From NCBI GenBank assembly GCA_964523395.1, contig CAZFXS010000007.1, positions 124,001 through 188,000 of the forward strand: a stretch of DNA of 64,000 nucleotides. Reading direction: 5' to 3'. The translations under genes and the position numbers were made by a program. Below the pieces are notes generated by a model that was given only the letters and a program-made list of their open reading frames with translations, made no database searches and was not told the origin of the DNA. The DNA comes from JANYJZ01 sp964523395 (GTDB taxonomy: Bacteria > Bacteroidota > Ignavibacteria > UBA10030 > SZUA-254). Shown here piece by piece: positions 1-9,236 of this stretch (the stretch's first letter is position 1; each line of letters begins with the position of its first letter).

Positions 1-138
1 TCAGGGGCACCAAATGAAGTTATTGAGAATCTTCAGGAGTTGGAGGATACCGAAGAGCCTTATGAAAGTATGGAAGATATCTGGCCCGACTATCCGACCG
101 ATGGAGACTTCTTTTTTGAGGATGAAAACGAATATTAA
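1..138 (+). CDS. C-terminal end of a DUF2795-like acidic protein (partial)
   Basis: The reading frame is open from the first base and stops with TAA at 136-138, giving 45 residues of the end of a protein whose start lies outside the window. The piece is very acidic and contains SGAPNEVIENLQEL followed by EDIWPDYPTDGDFFF. This resembles from memory the tail of small DUF2795 proteins of Bacteroidetes and Ignavibacteria, which have a short helical domain of unknown function. No catalytic residues are visible. A hairpin with a T-run begins 81 bases downstream and probably ends this transcript. The family call rests on this fragment only. Confidence 0.55.
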   Translation, partial: SGAPNEVIENLQELEDTEEPYESMEDIWPDYPTDGDFFFEDENEY

Positions 139-216
139 TGAAGCTATTCAGTACCTTGTTCATTCCAGGGTAACGATACTCTGAATTTTTTTGACTTATT
201 TTTTCAGCATAGACAA

Positions 217-2382
217 ATGACCCATTCATCGGTGAGACGGATGGGTCGCTTTTTTTTGCCTCCTGCCTGTTCTCAACATACCATTGCCGCATCATGTGCT
301 GTCGCCTGCATACTCTTGCCGGCATTTATTATGGTGCTGGTTTTGTTACCTTCGAATGCCGCAGGACAGGAATCGGAGCCCGAATTACGTTTATCCGAGT
401 ATCAGATACGATCTATTTCCTTTGCGGGAAATATGACATTTGATGGCGCCCGCCTTTCAGAGGTAATAGAATCTCGTACTACCCCGGGGAGTATTTCTCA
501 GTTTTTCTATAATACCTTCAGCGAAAAACTTGGATCAAAACCCGAATTTTTCAGTCCGGAAGGAATAACAAACGATAAGCGTTTACTTGAGGATTACTAC
601 AGAGACCGCGGTTTTTATCATACCGTGATTCATGATTCGGTGGCAGTCGATACTTCTGATAAGGAAGTCGAGATTCATTTTGCCATCATCGAGAATGAAC
701 GGTCGCTCATCGATAGTATTGAGTATGCCGGCCTTGACAGCCTGTCGGAGGAGATCCGGCGGTGGATATTCGGTGAGTCGGTAATTCGAAAGGGAATTCC
801 GTATGAGACAGCTGTCGTCACTGCGGAAATTACCAGGATCCTTTCCATCCTTGCGAATAACGGCTATCCGACGGCCCGGTTTGATTACGATAACTATCTT
901 GCGGAACTTTTTTTATCGACTAATAATTTTCATTTGAAATTTGTCTTCCACACGGGAAAGCAATATTCTTTCGGAAATATTGGTGTTACGGTTGATCCGC
1001 CGCGCGAAGATATTACGGATAACTTATCCGTTCGCCATCTTGAATTTGAGCTGGGAGAAAAGTACAGCCGTGAAAAAATGATTGTCAGTGAACAGAATCT
1101 GAACAGGTTAAGCCTCTTCGAAGCGGCGCGCGTAGATCATCCTCCTGTTGTTGATACCATGACGTCTCAGGCTGTGCCCGTGAGTATTCTTGTCCGTCCC
1201 AGGCCCCGCAATGAGCTCTCGCCTGAAGTGATTGTCTCGAATGAAAACGACGCGTTTAATATCGGTCTTGGTCTTGGATACACTAATCGGAATTTCCTCG
1301 GCGATGGGCGAAGCTTTAATATCAGGGCGAGGGGAAGGACGCAATCGATACGTGAAATTTTTGCTGGCAACAGTTTACGGGATACCACGATTATCGGGTC
1401 TGTTGACCTCCAGTTGCAGGTCGTTCAACCGTATCTCTTTACGAAAACGTTAAGCGGTTCGCTTACCGGGGAATTGAGGGGTGAAAAATACAGGTATTAT
1501 ATCCTGTCGATTGTACGGATGCGGCCCGGACTTAACAAAAAATTTACAGAATATACCTATGGCACATTTGACTGGACCCTGGAACGCGTCCGTCCGGAAT
1601 TCCTGGTAGATACGACTCAGCTCCGGAGCGCTTCTGTGCAATTGGGGGAAGAAGATCAGGAGCAGTTCAATTCTATTTTAACATTCACCTTACAAAGTGA
1701 CCATACCGATAATCCCTTTTCTCCGACCGGGGGATATTTCAGAAGTATTTCTCTTGAGGAATCAGGGATTTTGCCAAAACTTGTTGCCGTCGGTCTGCCG
1801 TTCACCCAATACTATAAAATGACATTGCTTGGAAGGTGGTACCATGATATGTCAAATTCGCGGTACAGTATTCTTGCCGTAAAGATGCGAACTGGATTTC
1901 AAGATAAATACGGAGAAAGCAAAACGAAAGATGTGCGTATTCCCCTGAACAGAAGATTTTTTGCCGGCGGCAGCGGAAGCGTCCGCGGCTGGAAAGCGCG
2001 CGAACTTGGCGCGATGAGTAACGACCTTCTCCAATTCGGCGGAAATTTTGCCCTTGAAGGAAGCGCCGAGCTTCGCGTGAACCACCTTCGCGGGTTTGGA
2101 AAATTTCTCGGATTAAAAATGGATAATATCTGGGGGGTGTACTTTATTGACGTGGGAAATGTATGGGGCGACATCAGTGATTTCCGGTTCAGTGATATCG
2201 CAATTGCCGCCGGATTCGGGTTCCGTTATGAGACGTTCTTCGGCCCGTTCCGTATTGATTATGGTTTCAGGGTATATGACCCAAAGGAAGACGGCGCCCG
2301 CCAGACGATTTTCCATAAACGGTTTTTCGGCGACACCCTTGGCGAAGGTGTTTTACACTTCGGTATAGGACATGCATTTTAA
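217..2382 (+). CDS. Omp85/BamA-TamA family outer membrane protein
   Basis: This 721-residue protein has an N-terminal hydrophobic segment ending near SNAAGQE (signal peptide), two to three POTRA-like stretches (IRSISFAGNMTF near residue 65, IDSIEYAGLD near 170, YSFGNIGVTVD near 250) and a C-terminal 16-strand-type barrel region. The barrel carries the family motif around RRFFAGGSGSVRGW (residues 571-584) and ends in a terminal phenylalanine (IGHAF). Omp85 proteins insert barrels into the outer membrane (BamA) or assist autotransporter-like export (TamA); its short POTRA set makes a BamA versus TamA choice unsafe. The start is uncertain: ATG 217 and ATG 241 lie inside a terminator hairpin and lack a Shine-Dalgarno, while ATG 331 would leave a very short signal peptide. 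holB follows after 9 bases. Confidence 0.88.
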   Translation: MTHSSVRRMGRFFLPPACSQHTIAASCAVACILLPAFIMVLVLLPSNAAGQESEPELRLSEYQIRSISFAGNMTFDGARLSEVIESRTTPGSISQFFYNTFSEKLGSKPEFFSPEGITNDKRLLEDYYRDRGFYHTVIHDSVAVDTSDKEVEIHFAIIENERSLIDSIEYAGLDSLSEEIRRWIFGESVIRKGIPYETAVVTAEITRILSILANNGYPTARFDYDNYLAELFLSTNNFHLKFVFHTGKQYSFGNIGVTVDPPREDITDNLSVRHLEFELGEKYSREKMIVSEQNLNRLSLFEAARVDHPPVVDTMTSQAVPVSILVRPRPRNELSPEVIVSNENDAFNIGLGLGYTNRNFLGDGRSFNIRARGRTQSIREIFAGNSLRDTTIIGSVDLQLQVVQPYLFTKTLSGSLTGELRGEKYRYYILSIVRMRPGLNKKFTEYTYGTFDWTLERVRPEFLVDTTQLRSASVQLGEEDQEQFNSILTFTLQSDHTDNPFSPTGGYFRSISLEESGILPKLVAVGLPFTQYYKMTLLGRWYHDMSNSRYSILAVKMRTGFQDKYGESKTKDVRIPLNRRFFAGGSGSVRGWKARELGAMSNDLLQFGGNFALEGSAELRVNHLRGFGKFLGLKMDNIWGVYFIDVGNVWGDISDFRFSDIAIAAGFGFRYETFFGPFRIDYGFRVYDPKEDGARQTIFHKRFFGDTLGEGVLHFGIGHAF
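219..258 (+). terminator. Rho-independent terminator overlapping the next ORF start
   Basis: The arms GACCCATTC (219-227) and GGATGGGTC (239-247) form a nine-pair stem with one G-U pair and an 11-base loop, followed by GC and a run of eight T. It fits termination of the upstream DUF2795-like gene. The hairpin lies over both ATG codons that could start the Omp85-like gene (217 and 241). Confidence 0.7.
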
Positions 2383-2391
2383 CGGACGCAT

Positions 2392-3543
2392 ATGAGCTGG
2401 AAAAGTGTCATAGGGCAACAGCAGATTACAGCAACATTTGCTTCGCTTATTGAAAAACAGCGGCTTGCTCATGCGTACATCTTTTCGGGAACCGAGGGGG
2501 TTGGCAAGGAAGCAGTGGCTTTGGAGCTGGCGAAAGCGTTGAATTGCGAACGGCAAAAGAGCGAGGCTTGCGACTCATGTCCCAGCTGTCTGAAGTTCCT
2601 CTCACTTCAGCATCCGAACCTGAGTCTCGTATTCGCGCTTCCTGTCGGTAAAGGAGAAAAGCTTGGTGACAGTCCAACCGCAAAACTTTCGGAAGGAGAA
2701 TTGACTGCGGTTCAGGAGCAAATCGCCTTTAAGGCAAAGAACGTATATCATCACATCTCCCTGCCGCGCGCAACCACGATTAAGATTAACAGCATCCGGG
2801 AGATACGTAAAGAATCGTCAATGTCTTCATTTTTCGCCGGGAAAAAAGTATTTCTTATTGTCGACGCGGAGAATCTCAGCGACGAATCCTCAAATGCTCT
2901 CCTCAAGACACTGGAGGAGCCGCACGATAATATCCTTATTATTCTGACCGTCAGATCGGTTGAAACACTTCTTCCTACAATTGTTTCCCGGTGTCAGCAT
3001 ATCCGGTTTCCACTCATCGATACGAAAGAAATATCTGCCGCTCTTGCCGCGCGAGAGGGAATTCAAGCAGGTCGCGCTGAACTTACCGCTAAGCTTGCAC
3101 AGGGGAGCTATGCCCGCGCGCTGAATTTGCTCGGGACGGATATCGAGGAGCGGCGCCGGAACGCAGTTGAATTTCTCAGAACCGTCCTTTATAAGTCACG
3201 AAAAGATATCCTTTCCGTTGTCGACCAGTTTGCAACAGATTACGATAAGGAAGCTCTTGCAGAATTTCTGATGATACTTCAATCGTGGCTGCGCGACAGC
3301 ATGCTGGTTGGCCACCACGAGCATGTTGCAGTCGTAACAGAGGATATGACAGCGCTGAAAACATTTTCCGCGCATTATCCGGGCCTTCAATACGGAAGGC
3401 TCTTTGAAGCTATTGAAAAAGCGATTTCACTTCTGGACAAAAATGTTTATATTCAGCTCACATTGCTGACATTAGCGCTCGATCTGCGGCGAACTATCCT
3501 CTCTGCCAAAGCTCTATCGCAAGCATCAGCTCAGGGTATCTGA
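2392..3543 (+). CDS. holB: DNA polymerase III delta' subunit
   Basis: The 383-residue protein has the clamp-loader AAA+ layout. Walker A is GTEGVGKE (33-40). A four-cysteine zinc module lies at C52, C60, C63 and C66. A central region has ALLKTLEEP (about 167-175), and an SRC motif (VSRCQHIRF) follows near residue 200. Delta' is part of the complex that opens and loads the beta sliding clamp at the replication fork. Its length is normal for the family. It sits 9 bases after the Omp85 gene and 24 bases before metG, so the three are probably cotranscribed. The C-terminal 120 residues are the helical collar region and are poorly conserved. Confidence 0.93.
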   Translation: MSWKSVIGQQQITATFASLIEKQRLAHAYIFSGTEGVGKEAVALELAKALNCERQKSEACDSCPSCLKFLSLQHPNLSLVFALPVGKGEKLGDSPTAKLSEGELTAVQEQIAFKAKNVYHHISLPRATTIKINSIREIRKESSMSSFFAGKKVFLIVDAENLSDESSNALLKTLEEPHDNILIILTVRSVETLLPTIVSRCQHIRFPLIDTKEISAALAAREGIQAGRAELTAKLAQGSYARALNLLGTDIEERRRNAVEFLRTVLYKSRKDILSVVDQFATDYDKEALAEFLMILQSWLRDSMLVGHHEHVAVVTEDMTALKTFSAHYPGLQYGRLFEAIEKAISLLDKNVYIQLTLLTLALDLRRTILSAKALSQASAQGI

Positions 3544-3567
3544 TACACCGTTTATCTATCAACAATC

Positions 3568-5661
3568 ATGTCGAAAAAGCCTTTTAAAAAAATATTAGTT
3601 ACAGCGGCTTTGCCGTATGCGAACGGGAAAATCCATCTCGGACATCTTTCGGGAGCGTATTTGCCCGCGGATATTTACGTCAGGTTTCAACGGTCGATGA
3701 AACGGGATATTGTATTTGTTTGCGGATCTGACGAGCATGGCGTTCCGATTACCATTACGGCGGAGCAACAGAAGATTACACCGCAACAGGTTGTGGATAA
3801 ATATCACTCATTGAATAAATCAGCGTTCGACCGGTTTGGTATGAGTTTCGACATTTATTCAAGAACTTCTGTTCCGCTTCATCATACTACTGCCCAGGAG
3901 TTTTTCCTCCGCCTTCATGGTGCGGGTTTGCTGAAGGAAAAGAAAGAACAACAGTTGTATGATGAAAAAGCTCAAATGTTTTTGCCTGACCGGTATGTCG
4001 AAGGGACCTGTCCGGTATGCCATAACCCGGATGCCCGCGGTGATCAGTGCGAAAAATGCGGAACGTTCCTCAATCCTACCGAATTAATTAACCCGAGAAG
4101 TAAAATTTCGGGAGAAAAACCTTCGGTACGGGAAACGACACACTGGTATTTTCCGTTGGGAGAATTTCAACCGGAGTTGGAACACTATATCCGTCAAGCA
4201 GATGAGCGCGACGGATGGAAGGAAAACGTCCTTCAGTATTGCCGCGGATGGTTTAAAGAGAAACTCAAAGACAGGGCGGTGACACGTGACCTTCAATGGG
4301 GTGTGAAAGTTCCGTTGAAAGAGTTCGAACATAAAGTTCTCTACGTCTGGTTTGATGCTGTGTTGGGATATATCTCTGCAACGAAAGAATGGGCACGGCA
4401 ATCCGGTACACCGGAAGCGTGGAAGGATTACTGGCTGGATCCGGAAACAAAATATGTTGCCTTTATCGGAAAAGATAATGTCGTATTCCATTGTATCGTC
4501 TTTCCCGCGATGGTAATGGCATGGAACCGCACGTCACCTGACAAGTATATTTTGCCGGAAAATGTTCCGGCAAATGAATTTTTGAATTTTGAAGGTCAGA
4601 AATTTTCCAAGAGCAGAGGATGGGGGATTGATGTTGATGAATTTCTGGATGAATTCCCTGCAGACACGCTCCGTTACACACTGACAATGAATTTGCCTGA
4701 ATCCCGGGACGCAGATTTTTACTGGAAGGATTTTCAGGCGCGCACGAATAATGAACTGGCAGATATCCTTGGAAACTTTGTCAATCGCACACTCACGTTT
4801 GCTCAACGAAGCTTTGACGGAAAAGTACCTGCTATCAATAATGCGCAATCATCATACTCAAAAGGCGAAGGAAGCACCGATGAGGCTCTTGAACGTGCGG
4901 TTGCTTCTGCGGCGAATGAGGCTGCGGCACTTATCGAACGGTATAAATTCAGAGATGCCGCCCTTACCGTAATGAATCTTGCAAGGTTCGCCAATAAATA
5001 TTTTAATGATAACGAGCCGTGGAAGCAGTTAAAGTCGAACCCGGAGAGGTGCGGGTTGACAATTAATCTTTGTCTGCAAACCGTCCGGTCGCTTGCAATC
5101 CTGATTGAACCAATTCTTCCGTTTACAGCAATTAAAATCTGGCAGATGCTAAATCTTTCGGGAGCGCCTTCTTCTGCCGGCTGGCAATCAGCGGGGATTA
5201 CAGGGTTGGACGGAGGGCATGTTCTTGGGAAACCAGAAATCCTCTTTACCAAAATTGAAGAGGAAGTCATTCAAAAACATATTCAACAGCTTCCGCAGGT
5301 GGTGGCGGCTGTTCCCCAACAATCCAATATCAAACCTATGATCGACATTGAGAAATTCAAAGCGGTAGATCTCCGCGTGGCTAAAGTCGTCGCGGCAGAG
5401 CGTGTCGCAAAATCGACAAAGTTGTTGAAACTTCAGGTTACTCTCGGCGCAGAGCAGCGGCAGGTCATCGCCGGTATCGGACAACATTATAGTCCGGAAG
5501 ACATGGTGGGAAAAAAAATCGTTGTTGTTGCAAACCTTGCCCCGGCAAAACTTATGGGTGAAGAATCACAGGGGATGCTGCTTGCTGCGTCGAATGAAGA
5601 AGGAAAATTAACGATTCTGACCATTTCTGAGGATATTTCCGAAGGAAGTATTATAAAATAA
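3568..5661 (+). CDS. metG: Methionyl-tRNA synthetase with C-terminal tRNA-binding domain
   Basis: This 697-residue class I synthetase charges tRNA-Met with methionine in the cytoplasm. The HIGH motif is HLGH at residues 23-26 and the KMSKS motif reads KFSKS near residue 345. A zinc knuckle with CPVC and CEKC pairs lies near 148-164. The last 110 residues, starting near MIDIEKFKAVDLRVAKV, are the EMAP/Arc1p-type OB fold found in the long dimeric form of the enzyme. The protein appears complete. It follows holB closely. The 288 bases after it hold a promoter for the next gene and no other gene that I can support. Confidence 0.97.
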   Translation: MSKKPFKKILVTAALPYANGKIHLGHLSGAYLPADIYVRFQRSMKRDIVFVCGSDEHGVPITITAEQQKITPQQVVDKYHSLNKSAFDRFGMSFDIYSRTSVPLHHTTAQEFFLRLHGAGLLKEKKEQQLYDEKAQMFLPDRYVEGTCPVCHNPDARGDQCEKCGTFLNPTELINPRSKISGEKPSVRETTHWYFPLGEFQPELEHYIRQADERDGWKENVLQYCRGWFKEKLKDRAVTRDLQWGVKVPLKEFEHKVLYVWFDAVLGYISATKEWARQSGTPEAWKDYWLDPETKYVAFIGKDNVVFHCIVFPAMVMAWNRTSPDKYILPENVPANEFLNFEGQKFSKSRGWGIDVDEFLDEFPADTLRYTLTMNLPESRDADFYWKDFQARTNNELADILGNFVNRTLTFAQRSFDGKVPAINNAQSSYSKGEGSTDEALERAVASAANEAAALIERYKFRDAALTVMNLARFANKYFNDNEPWKQLKSNPERCGLTINLCLQTVRSLAILIEPILPFTAIKIWQMLNLSGAPSSAGWQSAGITGLDGGHVLGKPEILFTKIEEEVIQKHIQQLPQVVAAVPQQSNIKPMIDIEKFKAVDLRVAKVVAAERVAKSTKLLKLQVTLGAEQRQVIAGIGQHYSPEDMVGKKIVVVANLAPAKLMGEESQGMLLAASNEEGKLTILTISEDISEGSIIK

Positions 5662-5759
5662 TCTCCTGCCACGAGTAAGATAATTGGGTAAACCGTGATA
5701 GCAGGGTAAGTGTAATCCTTCCAGACAGCAAAAAAGGTGTGATATTTATTCAAAAATAC

Positions 5760-5788
5760 TTGACAACGAAGTCTGAATTTTGTATCGT
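5760..5788 (+). promoter_or_regulatory. Candidate sigma-70-type promoter for the serine protease gene
   Basis: TTGACA (5760-5765), a 17-base spacer and TATCGT (5783-5788). The start codon at 5950 lies about 155 bases downstream and is preceded by a strong AAGGAGG site (about 5938-5945). Predicted from sequence only. Confidence 0.45.
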
Positions 5789-5949
5789 TTCACTGATTTA
5801 TTAAGTTGCAACCCCAGTAAAATCAAATCCTTTCAAGCTTTGATTTTACCATCCAGGTTCTGTTTGAATTATCCGGTGAATAAAAAAGTAACTGACTTTT
5901 TAACTCCACCTAATTCACTAACAAACTTCACCAATATAAGGAGGTTTAT

Positions 5950-7098
5950 ATGACTAAACCTTACTTTAAATCCTCTTGGCTGACCACAGGAATGTTGGTT
6001 TTGGTTTTCGCGTTATCGGTTACATACTGGACCGGTTGCGACAACAACCAGAATATTTCCAATGTTCCTTCAAGCGGTCAGGAGGTTGTAGAACTTTCCA
6101 AAGATAATCCTCAGGTACGGAGTGTTATGTCACTGCAGGATGAGTTTACAGCTGATTTAATGTCCGTTCCAGGTGTCGTCGGAACTGCAACAGGATTGAC
6201 CGATGACGGACGACTTGCAATTCATGTTTATCTGGAATCCGCGCCGAGCGTCAAGCCGCGAGGAAAAGGTATCAGCGCGGCGGGAATTCCTGCGGAGATT
6301 GACGGTGTCCCGGTTGTTCAAATAGTAACCGGAAAATTGAAGGCGATGAAAGGTGGCGGCGGTGGAGTAAGTCATACAGCAAAACAAACACCTCCAATAC
6401 AACTTGGAACATCTGGTGGATGGAGACATGATCTTGCCAATGGCTACTGCTGCGGCGGTACATTGGGATCGTTAGTGAAAATTGGTACTACACAGTATAT
6501 TCTCAGTAATTATCACGTTCTTGAAGCTGATATCGTCAGCGGCGGCAATAGCCGTGTCGCGACAGCCGGTGATCCTGTTGTCCAGCCCGGACTTATTGAT
6601 ATCAGTTGCAATGCAAACAACGGGCAGAATGTCGCAACGATTTCGGGAATTAAGAGTCTTCCGAGTTCAAACGTTGATGCGGCAATTGCTCAGGTCATTT
6701 CAGGCATGGTTCGTACCGACGGAGCTATTCTTGAAGTCGGCACACTGACTGCTTCTCCGATTGCGGCTTCTCTCGGTCAGGCGGTTAAGAAAAGCGGACG
6801 AACAACCGGTCTTACCAGAAGCTCGGTATCAGGTTTAAACGCCAACGTCAACATTACGTATGAAAACGAATGTGCCGGCGGTACTTCATTTACCAAATCA
6901 TTTACCGGTCAGATAGTTATTTCGAATAGTGGCAGCAGATTCCTTGCCGGCGGTGACTCCGGATCGCTTATGGTTCAGGATGTTGCAAGCAATCCGCGTG
7001 CAGTTGGATTGCTCTTTGCGGGCAGTTCCTCTGTCGCAATTGCAAATCCGATTGGTCAGGTGCTGAGTTTCTTCGGTGCCTCTATGGTTGGATTATAA
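5950..7098 (+). CDS. Lipoprotein trypsin-like (S1 fold) serine protease with N-terminal prodomain
   Basis: The 382-residue product begins with a hydrophobic segment ending in YWTGC, so C30 is a likely lipid-modified cysteine, although the lipobox is not ideal. Residues 60-130 form a compact domain with the pattern LMSVPGVVGTATG...IHVYL...EIDGVPVVQIVTG. After a glycine-rich linker comes a chymotrypsin-like domain with a visible triad: H189 in SNYHVLE, D243 in NVDAAIA and S337 in GGDSGSL. The layout resembles Nal1-type and related bacterial trypsin-like proteins. It probably acts at the cell envelope; the substrate is unknown. The start is fixed by a strong AGGAGG just upstream. The next gene encodes a lone copy of the N-terminal domain. 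A terminator follows at 7124. Confidence 0.85.
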   Translation: MTKPYFKSSWLTTGMLVLVFALSVTYWTGCDNNQNISNVPSSGQEVVELSKDNPQVRSVMSLQDEFTADLMSVPGVVGTATGLTDDGRLAIHVYLESAPSVKPRGKGISAAGIPAEIDGVPVVQIVTGKLKAMKGGGGGVSHTAKQTPPIQLGTSGGWRHDLANGYCCGGTLGSLVKIGTTQYILSNYHVLEADIVSGGNSRVATAGDPVVQPGLIDISCNANNGQNVATISGIKSLPSSNVDAAIAQVISGMVRTDGAILEVGTLTASPIAASLGQAVKKSGRTTGLTRSSVSGLNANVNITYENECAGGTSFTKSFTGQIVISNSGSRFLAGGDSGSLMVQDVASNPRAVGLLFAGSSSVAIANPIGQVLSFFGASMVGL

Positions 7099-7123
7099 TT
7101 TAATAATACGTACCAATATTTTT

Positions 7124-7164
7124 CACCCGCGTTCGACTCCTTGTCGGCGCGGGTGTTATTTTTT
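7124..7164 (+). terminator. Rho-independent terminator after the serine protease gene
   Basis: CACCCGCG (7124-7131) pairs perfectly with CGCGGGTG (7148-7155), followed by TTATTTTTT. The loop starts TTCGACTCC, the same bases as the loop of the palindromes at 50857-50910, so this may be a degenerate member of that repeat family. Confidence 0.8.
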
Positions 7165-7205
7165 AGCCCGGATGAAAATTTTTTTTGTTATTTTTATTTG
7201 ATTAT

Positions 7206-7544
7206 ATGCGTTCGAATACTTTGTGGTTAGTACAGGTTGTCACTATTTTGATGTTGGGAGGTTGTTCCCGCGGTAATACAGATACGGAGGTGCACAAGCA
7301 GATGATACCCAAAAAAGGAATTATGGAAGTACAGGAAGCTCACGTAAAGTCTTTAATGTCGGTAGAGGGTGTTATTGGTGTGTATATCGGCGCGAAAGAT
7401 GATGGAGCTCCGTGTCTACGGGTTATGGTCAAGAAAAAGACGCCGGAGGTTAGCTCGAAAATTCCCTCAGATCTGGAAGGATACCCGGTGGAAATAGAAG
7501 TGACCGGTACGATAGAACCGTTTGACAGCACATCGCAGCATTAA
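7206..7544 (+). CDS. Small lipoprotein resembling the protease N-terminal domain
   Basis: From ATG 7206 the product has 112 residues: a signal peptide ending LMLGGC (lipid-modified C20), a short polar linker, then one domain. That domain runs SLMSVEGVIGVYIGAKDDG...LRVMVKKKTP...SDLEGYPVEIEVTG and lines up with residues 68-128 of the protease encoded just upstream (LMSVPGVVGTATGLTDDG ... EIDGVPVVQIVTG). No catalytic domain follows. It could be a stand-alone prodomain acting as chaperone, inhibitor or decoy, or simply a duplicated binding domain. A TTG at 7185 would add seven residues, but the ATG gives a cleaner signal peptide. It lies behind the terminator at 7124-7164, so it needs read-through or its own promoter. 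Confidence 0.75.
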   Translation: MRSNTLWLVQVVTILMLGGCSRGNTDTEVHKQMIPKKGIMEVQEAHVKSLMSVEGVIGVYIGAKDDGAPCLRVMVKKKTPEVSSKIPSDLEGYPVEIEVTGTIEPFDSTSQH

Positions 7545-7546
7545 AC

Positions 7547-9109
7547 CTACCAGCTGATCCCCTGTTTAAAGAACTCGTGCAGTTCTTTACGAGCAACATT
7601 GTTTACAGCTTCTGCCCAGATATCAACCGGATTCAGATCATCTGTAAGCATAAGATGTTCAGAGATTGAAGGGGTGAATCTGTTATCCCAGGCGTGCACT
7701 CTGTAATATTTCGGGCCATACCTGAAATCCGGATCGTTGTAATCTCTTTCTATGTCCCGGTACAAAGCTTCAAGGGGATAATTGGCGGCGAGGACGATGA
7801 CATTGCCAAGCCTGTCGGGAGGTTCGGCCATCGGCAGGGCAAGAACTTCCCTGAAATGAGGTTTTAACGTTGATGCAATCGCACTCAGTAACGTATCCTT
7901 CCATCCGACTGTTTCCACATTAATTGCCAAGATCCCGTTTGGGACAAGGTGTTCGGCAATGAGCTGAAATGCTTCGGTGGTAACCAAATGGAATGGAATC
8001 GCGCTGCTGCCGAATGCGTCCACGACGATAACATCGTATTTCTTTTGGTTGCTAAGAAGAAACTGGCGCCCATCCATATGGTATACTGATGCTTCAGAGG
8101 ATTTCAAACCGAAATACCGGTAAGCGACATCGGTGATAACATCATCAATCTCCACCGCGTCAACGCTCCATCCTTCCTTCGCATACTTTTTTACGACAGA
8201 CCCGCCACCCAATCCGATCAACAGCATCGATCCCGGTTTTTCAAAATAATAACGGGGAATATCAGTAACAGCGGTGTAATAATGATATGAATCCCAGGTA
8301 GATGTGTCCACAATGCTATGAATTCCGCCGTCGATCAGAAGATAACGTTTGTTATCAGCGTCAACAACACGGATTTCCGCATAGGGGCTCTGTTCAAGCG
8401 CCACAATGCCTAGAGCAGGATTTGCTTTATCGTACGAAACGGCGTTCATGCCAAACACTCCGCCTCCAACGACAAAAATCAGAGATAGTATGCCTGATGA
8501 TGGTTTTCGTGAGATAAAGAATGAACCTCCTGCGGTAAGTATTAATACCATGCCGATAAACATTGTCAGACGTCCGACACCAATATTCGGTATAAGAATA
8601 AAGCCGGTAAGCAAAGCGGCAGCGACACTTGCGATCGTTGAGACAGCGTATAAATTTCCTGCTGTCCTCCCAACTACTTCCATTGATGAAACTTTTAACT
8701 TAATAGCTATCGGACTTATCATACCAAGAAGCATCAACGGGGGAAAAAACAGTATACCGGCAGCAACGAGAACTGCAATCCGCAATCCCAATGGTTCCGC
8801 CAGAATGAGAAATGGTTGTTTAATCCAGGGTATCGCAATGATCCAAATCCCTGCAACAGCGAGAATAAGGCTGAGACGTGAAATAGAAGCATTCGTGTCG
8901 GCCATGATGCCGCCCAAAATATAACCCAGGCTTAACGCTGCAAGGGTGACAGTAATTAACGCCGACCAGAGGTAAAGGCTGACGCCGTAGAATGGCCCCA
9001 GAATTCGCGTTCCCAGTATTTCCACGGCAAGTACCGACGCCCCTCCGATAAAAATGACGATGTAGATATACGCATTGCGTAATGTCATGGAATTCTCCAT
9101 TGGTGTCAA
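7547..9109 (-). CDS. Membrane-anchored spermidine synthase-like protein
   Basis: The 520-residue protein has two parts. Residues 1-230 contain about six to seven hydrophobic segments of the MFS-like type found in fused spermidine synthases (GGASVLAVEILGTRILGPFY near the start). Residues 240-520 form a spermidine-synthase/methyltransferase fold with a glycine-rich cofactor loop, LLIGLGGGSV, then AVEIDDVI and a VVDAFGSSAIP motif. Soluble homologues transfer aminopropyl groups to putrescine; what this membrane form makes is not established. ATG 9109 and an ATG seven codons in (MTLRNAY) are both possible starts. It is divergent from the WecE-like gene across 127 bases and convergent with the small lipoprotein gene, two bases apart. 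Confidence 0.85.
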   Translation of the reverse strand: MTPMENSMTLRNAYIYIVIFIGGASVLAVEILGTRILGPFYGVSLYLWSALITVTLAALSLGYILGGIMADTNASISRLSLILAVAGIWIIAIPWIKQPFLILAEPLGLRIAVLVAAGILFFPPLMLLGMISPIAIKLKVSSMEVVGRTAGNLYAVSTIASVAAALLTGFILIPNIGVGRLTMFIGMVLILTAGGSFFISRKPSSGILSLIFVVGGGVFGMNAVSYDKANPALGIVALEQSPYAEIRVVDADNKRYLLIDGGIHSIVDTSTWDSYHYYTAVTDIPRYYFEKPGSMLLIGLGGGSVVKKYAKEGWSVDAVEIDDVITDVAYRYFGLKSSEASVYHMDGRQFLLSNQKKYDVIVVDAFGSSAIPFHLVTTEAFQLIAEHLVPNGILAINVETVGWKDTLLSAIASTLKPHFREVLALPMAEPPDRLGNVIVLAANYPLEALYRDIERDYNDPDFRYGPKYYRVHAWDNRFTPSISEHLMLTDDLNPVDIWAEAVNNVARKELHEFFKQGISW

Positions 9110-9236
9110 AAGACTTGATCAATATAGGCGTTAATCCGAAAATGTCAAAATACAATCCTTGAAGGATACCGGTAATTGATGGAATTTCCGTCCGGTTTTT
9201 TGTATCTTCACCTATAGAACATCTAACAAACAACCA

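Noticed and set aside
5662..5720. Imperfect stem CCTGCCACG...CGTGATAGCAGG after metG as terminator
   Set aside because: The stem is broken, the loop is long and no T-run follows.
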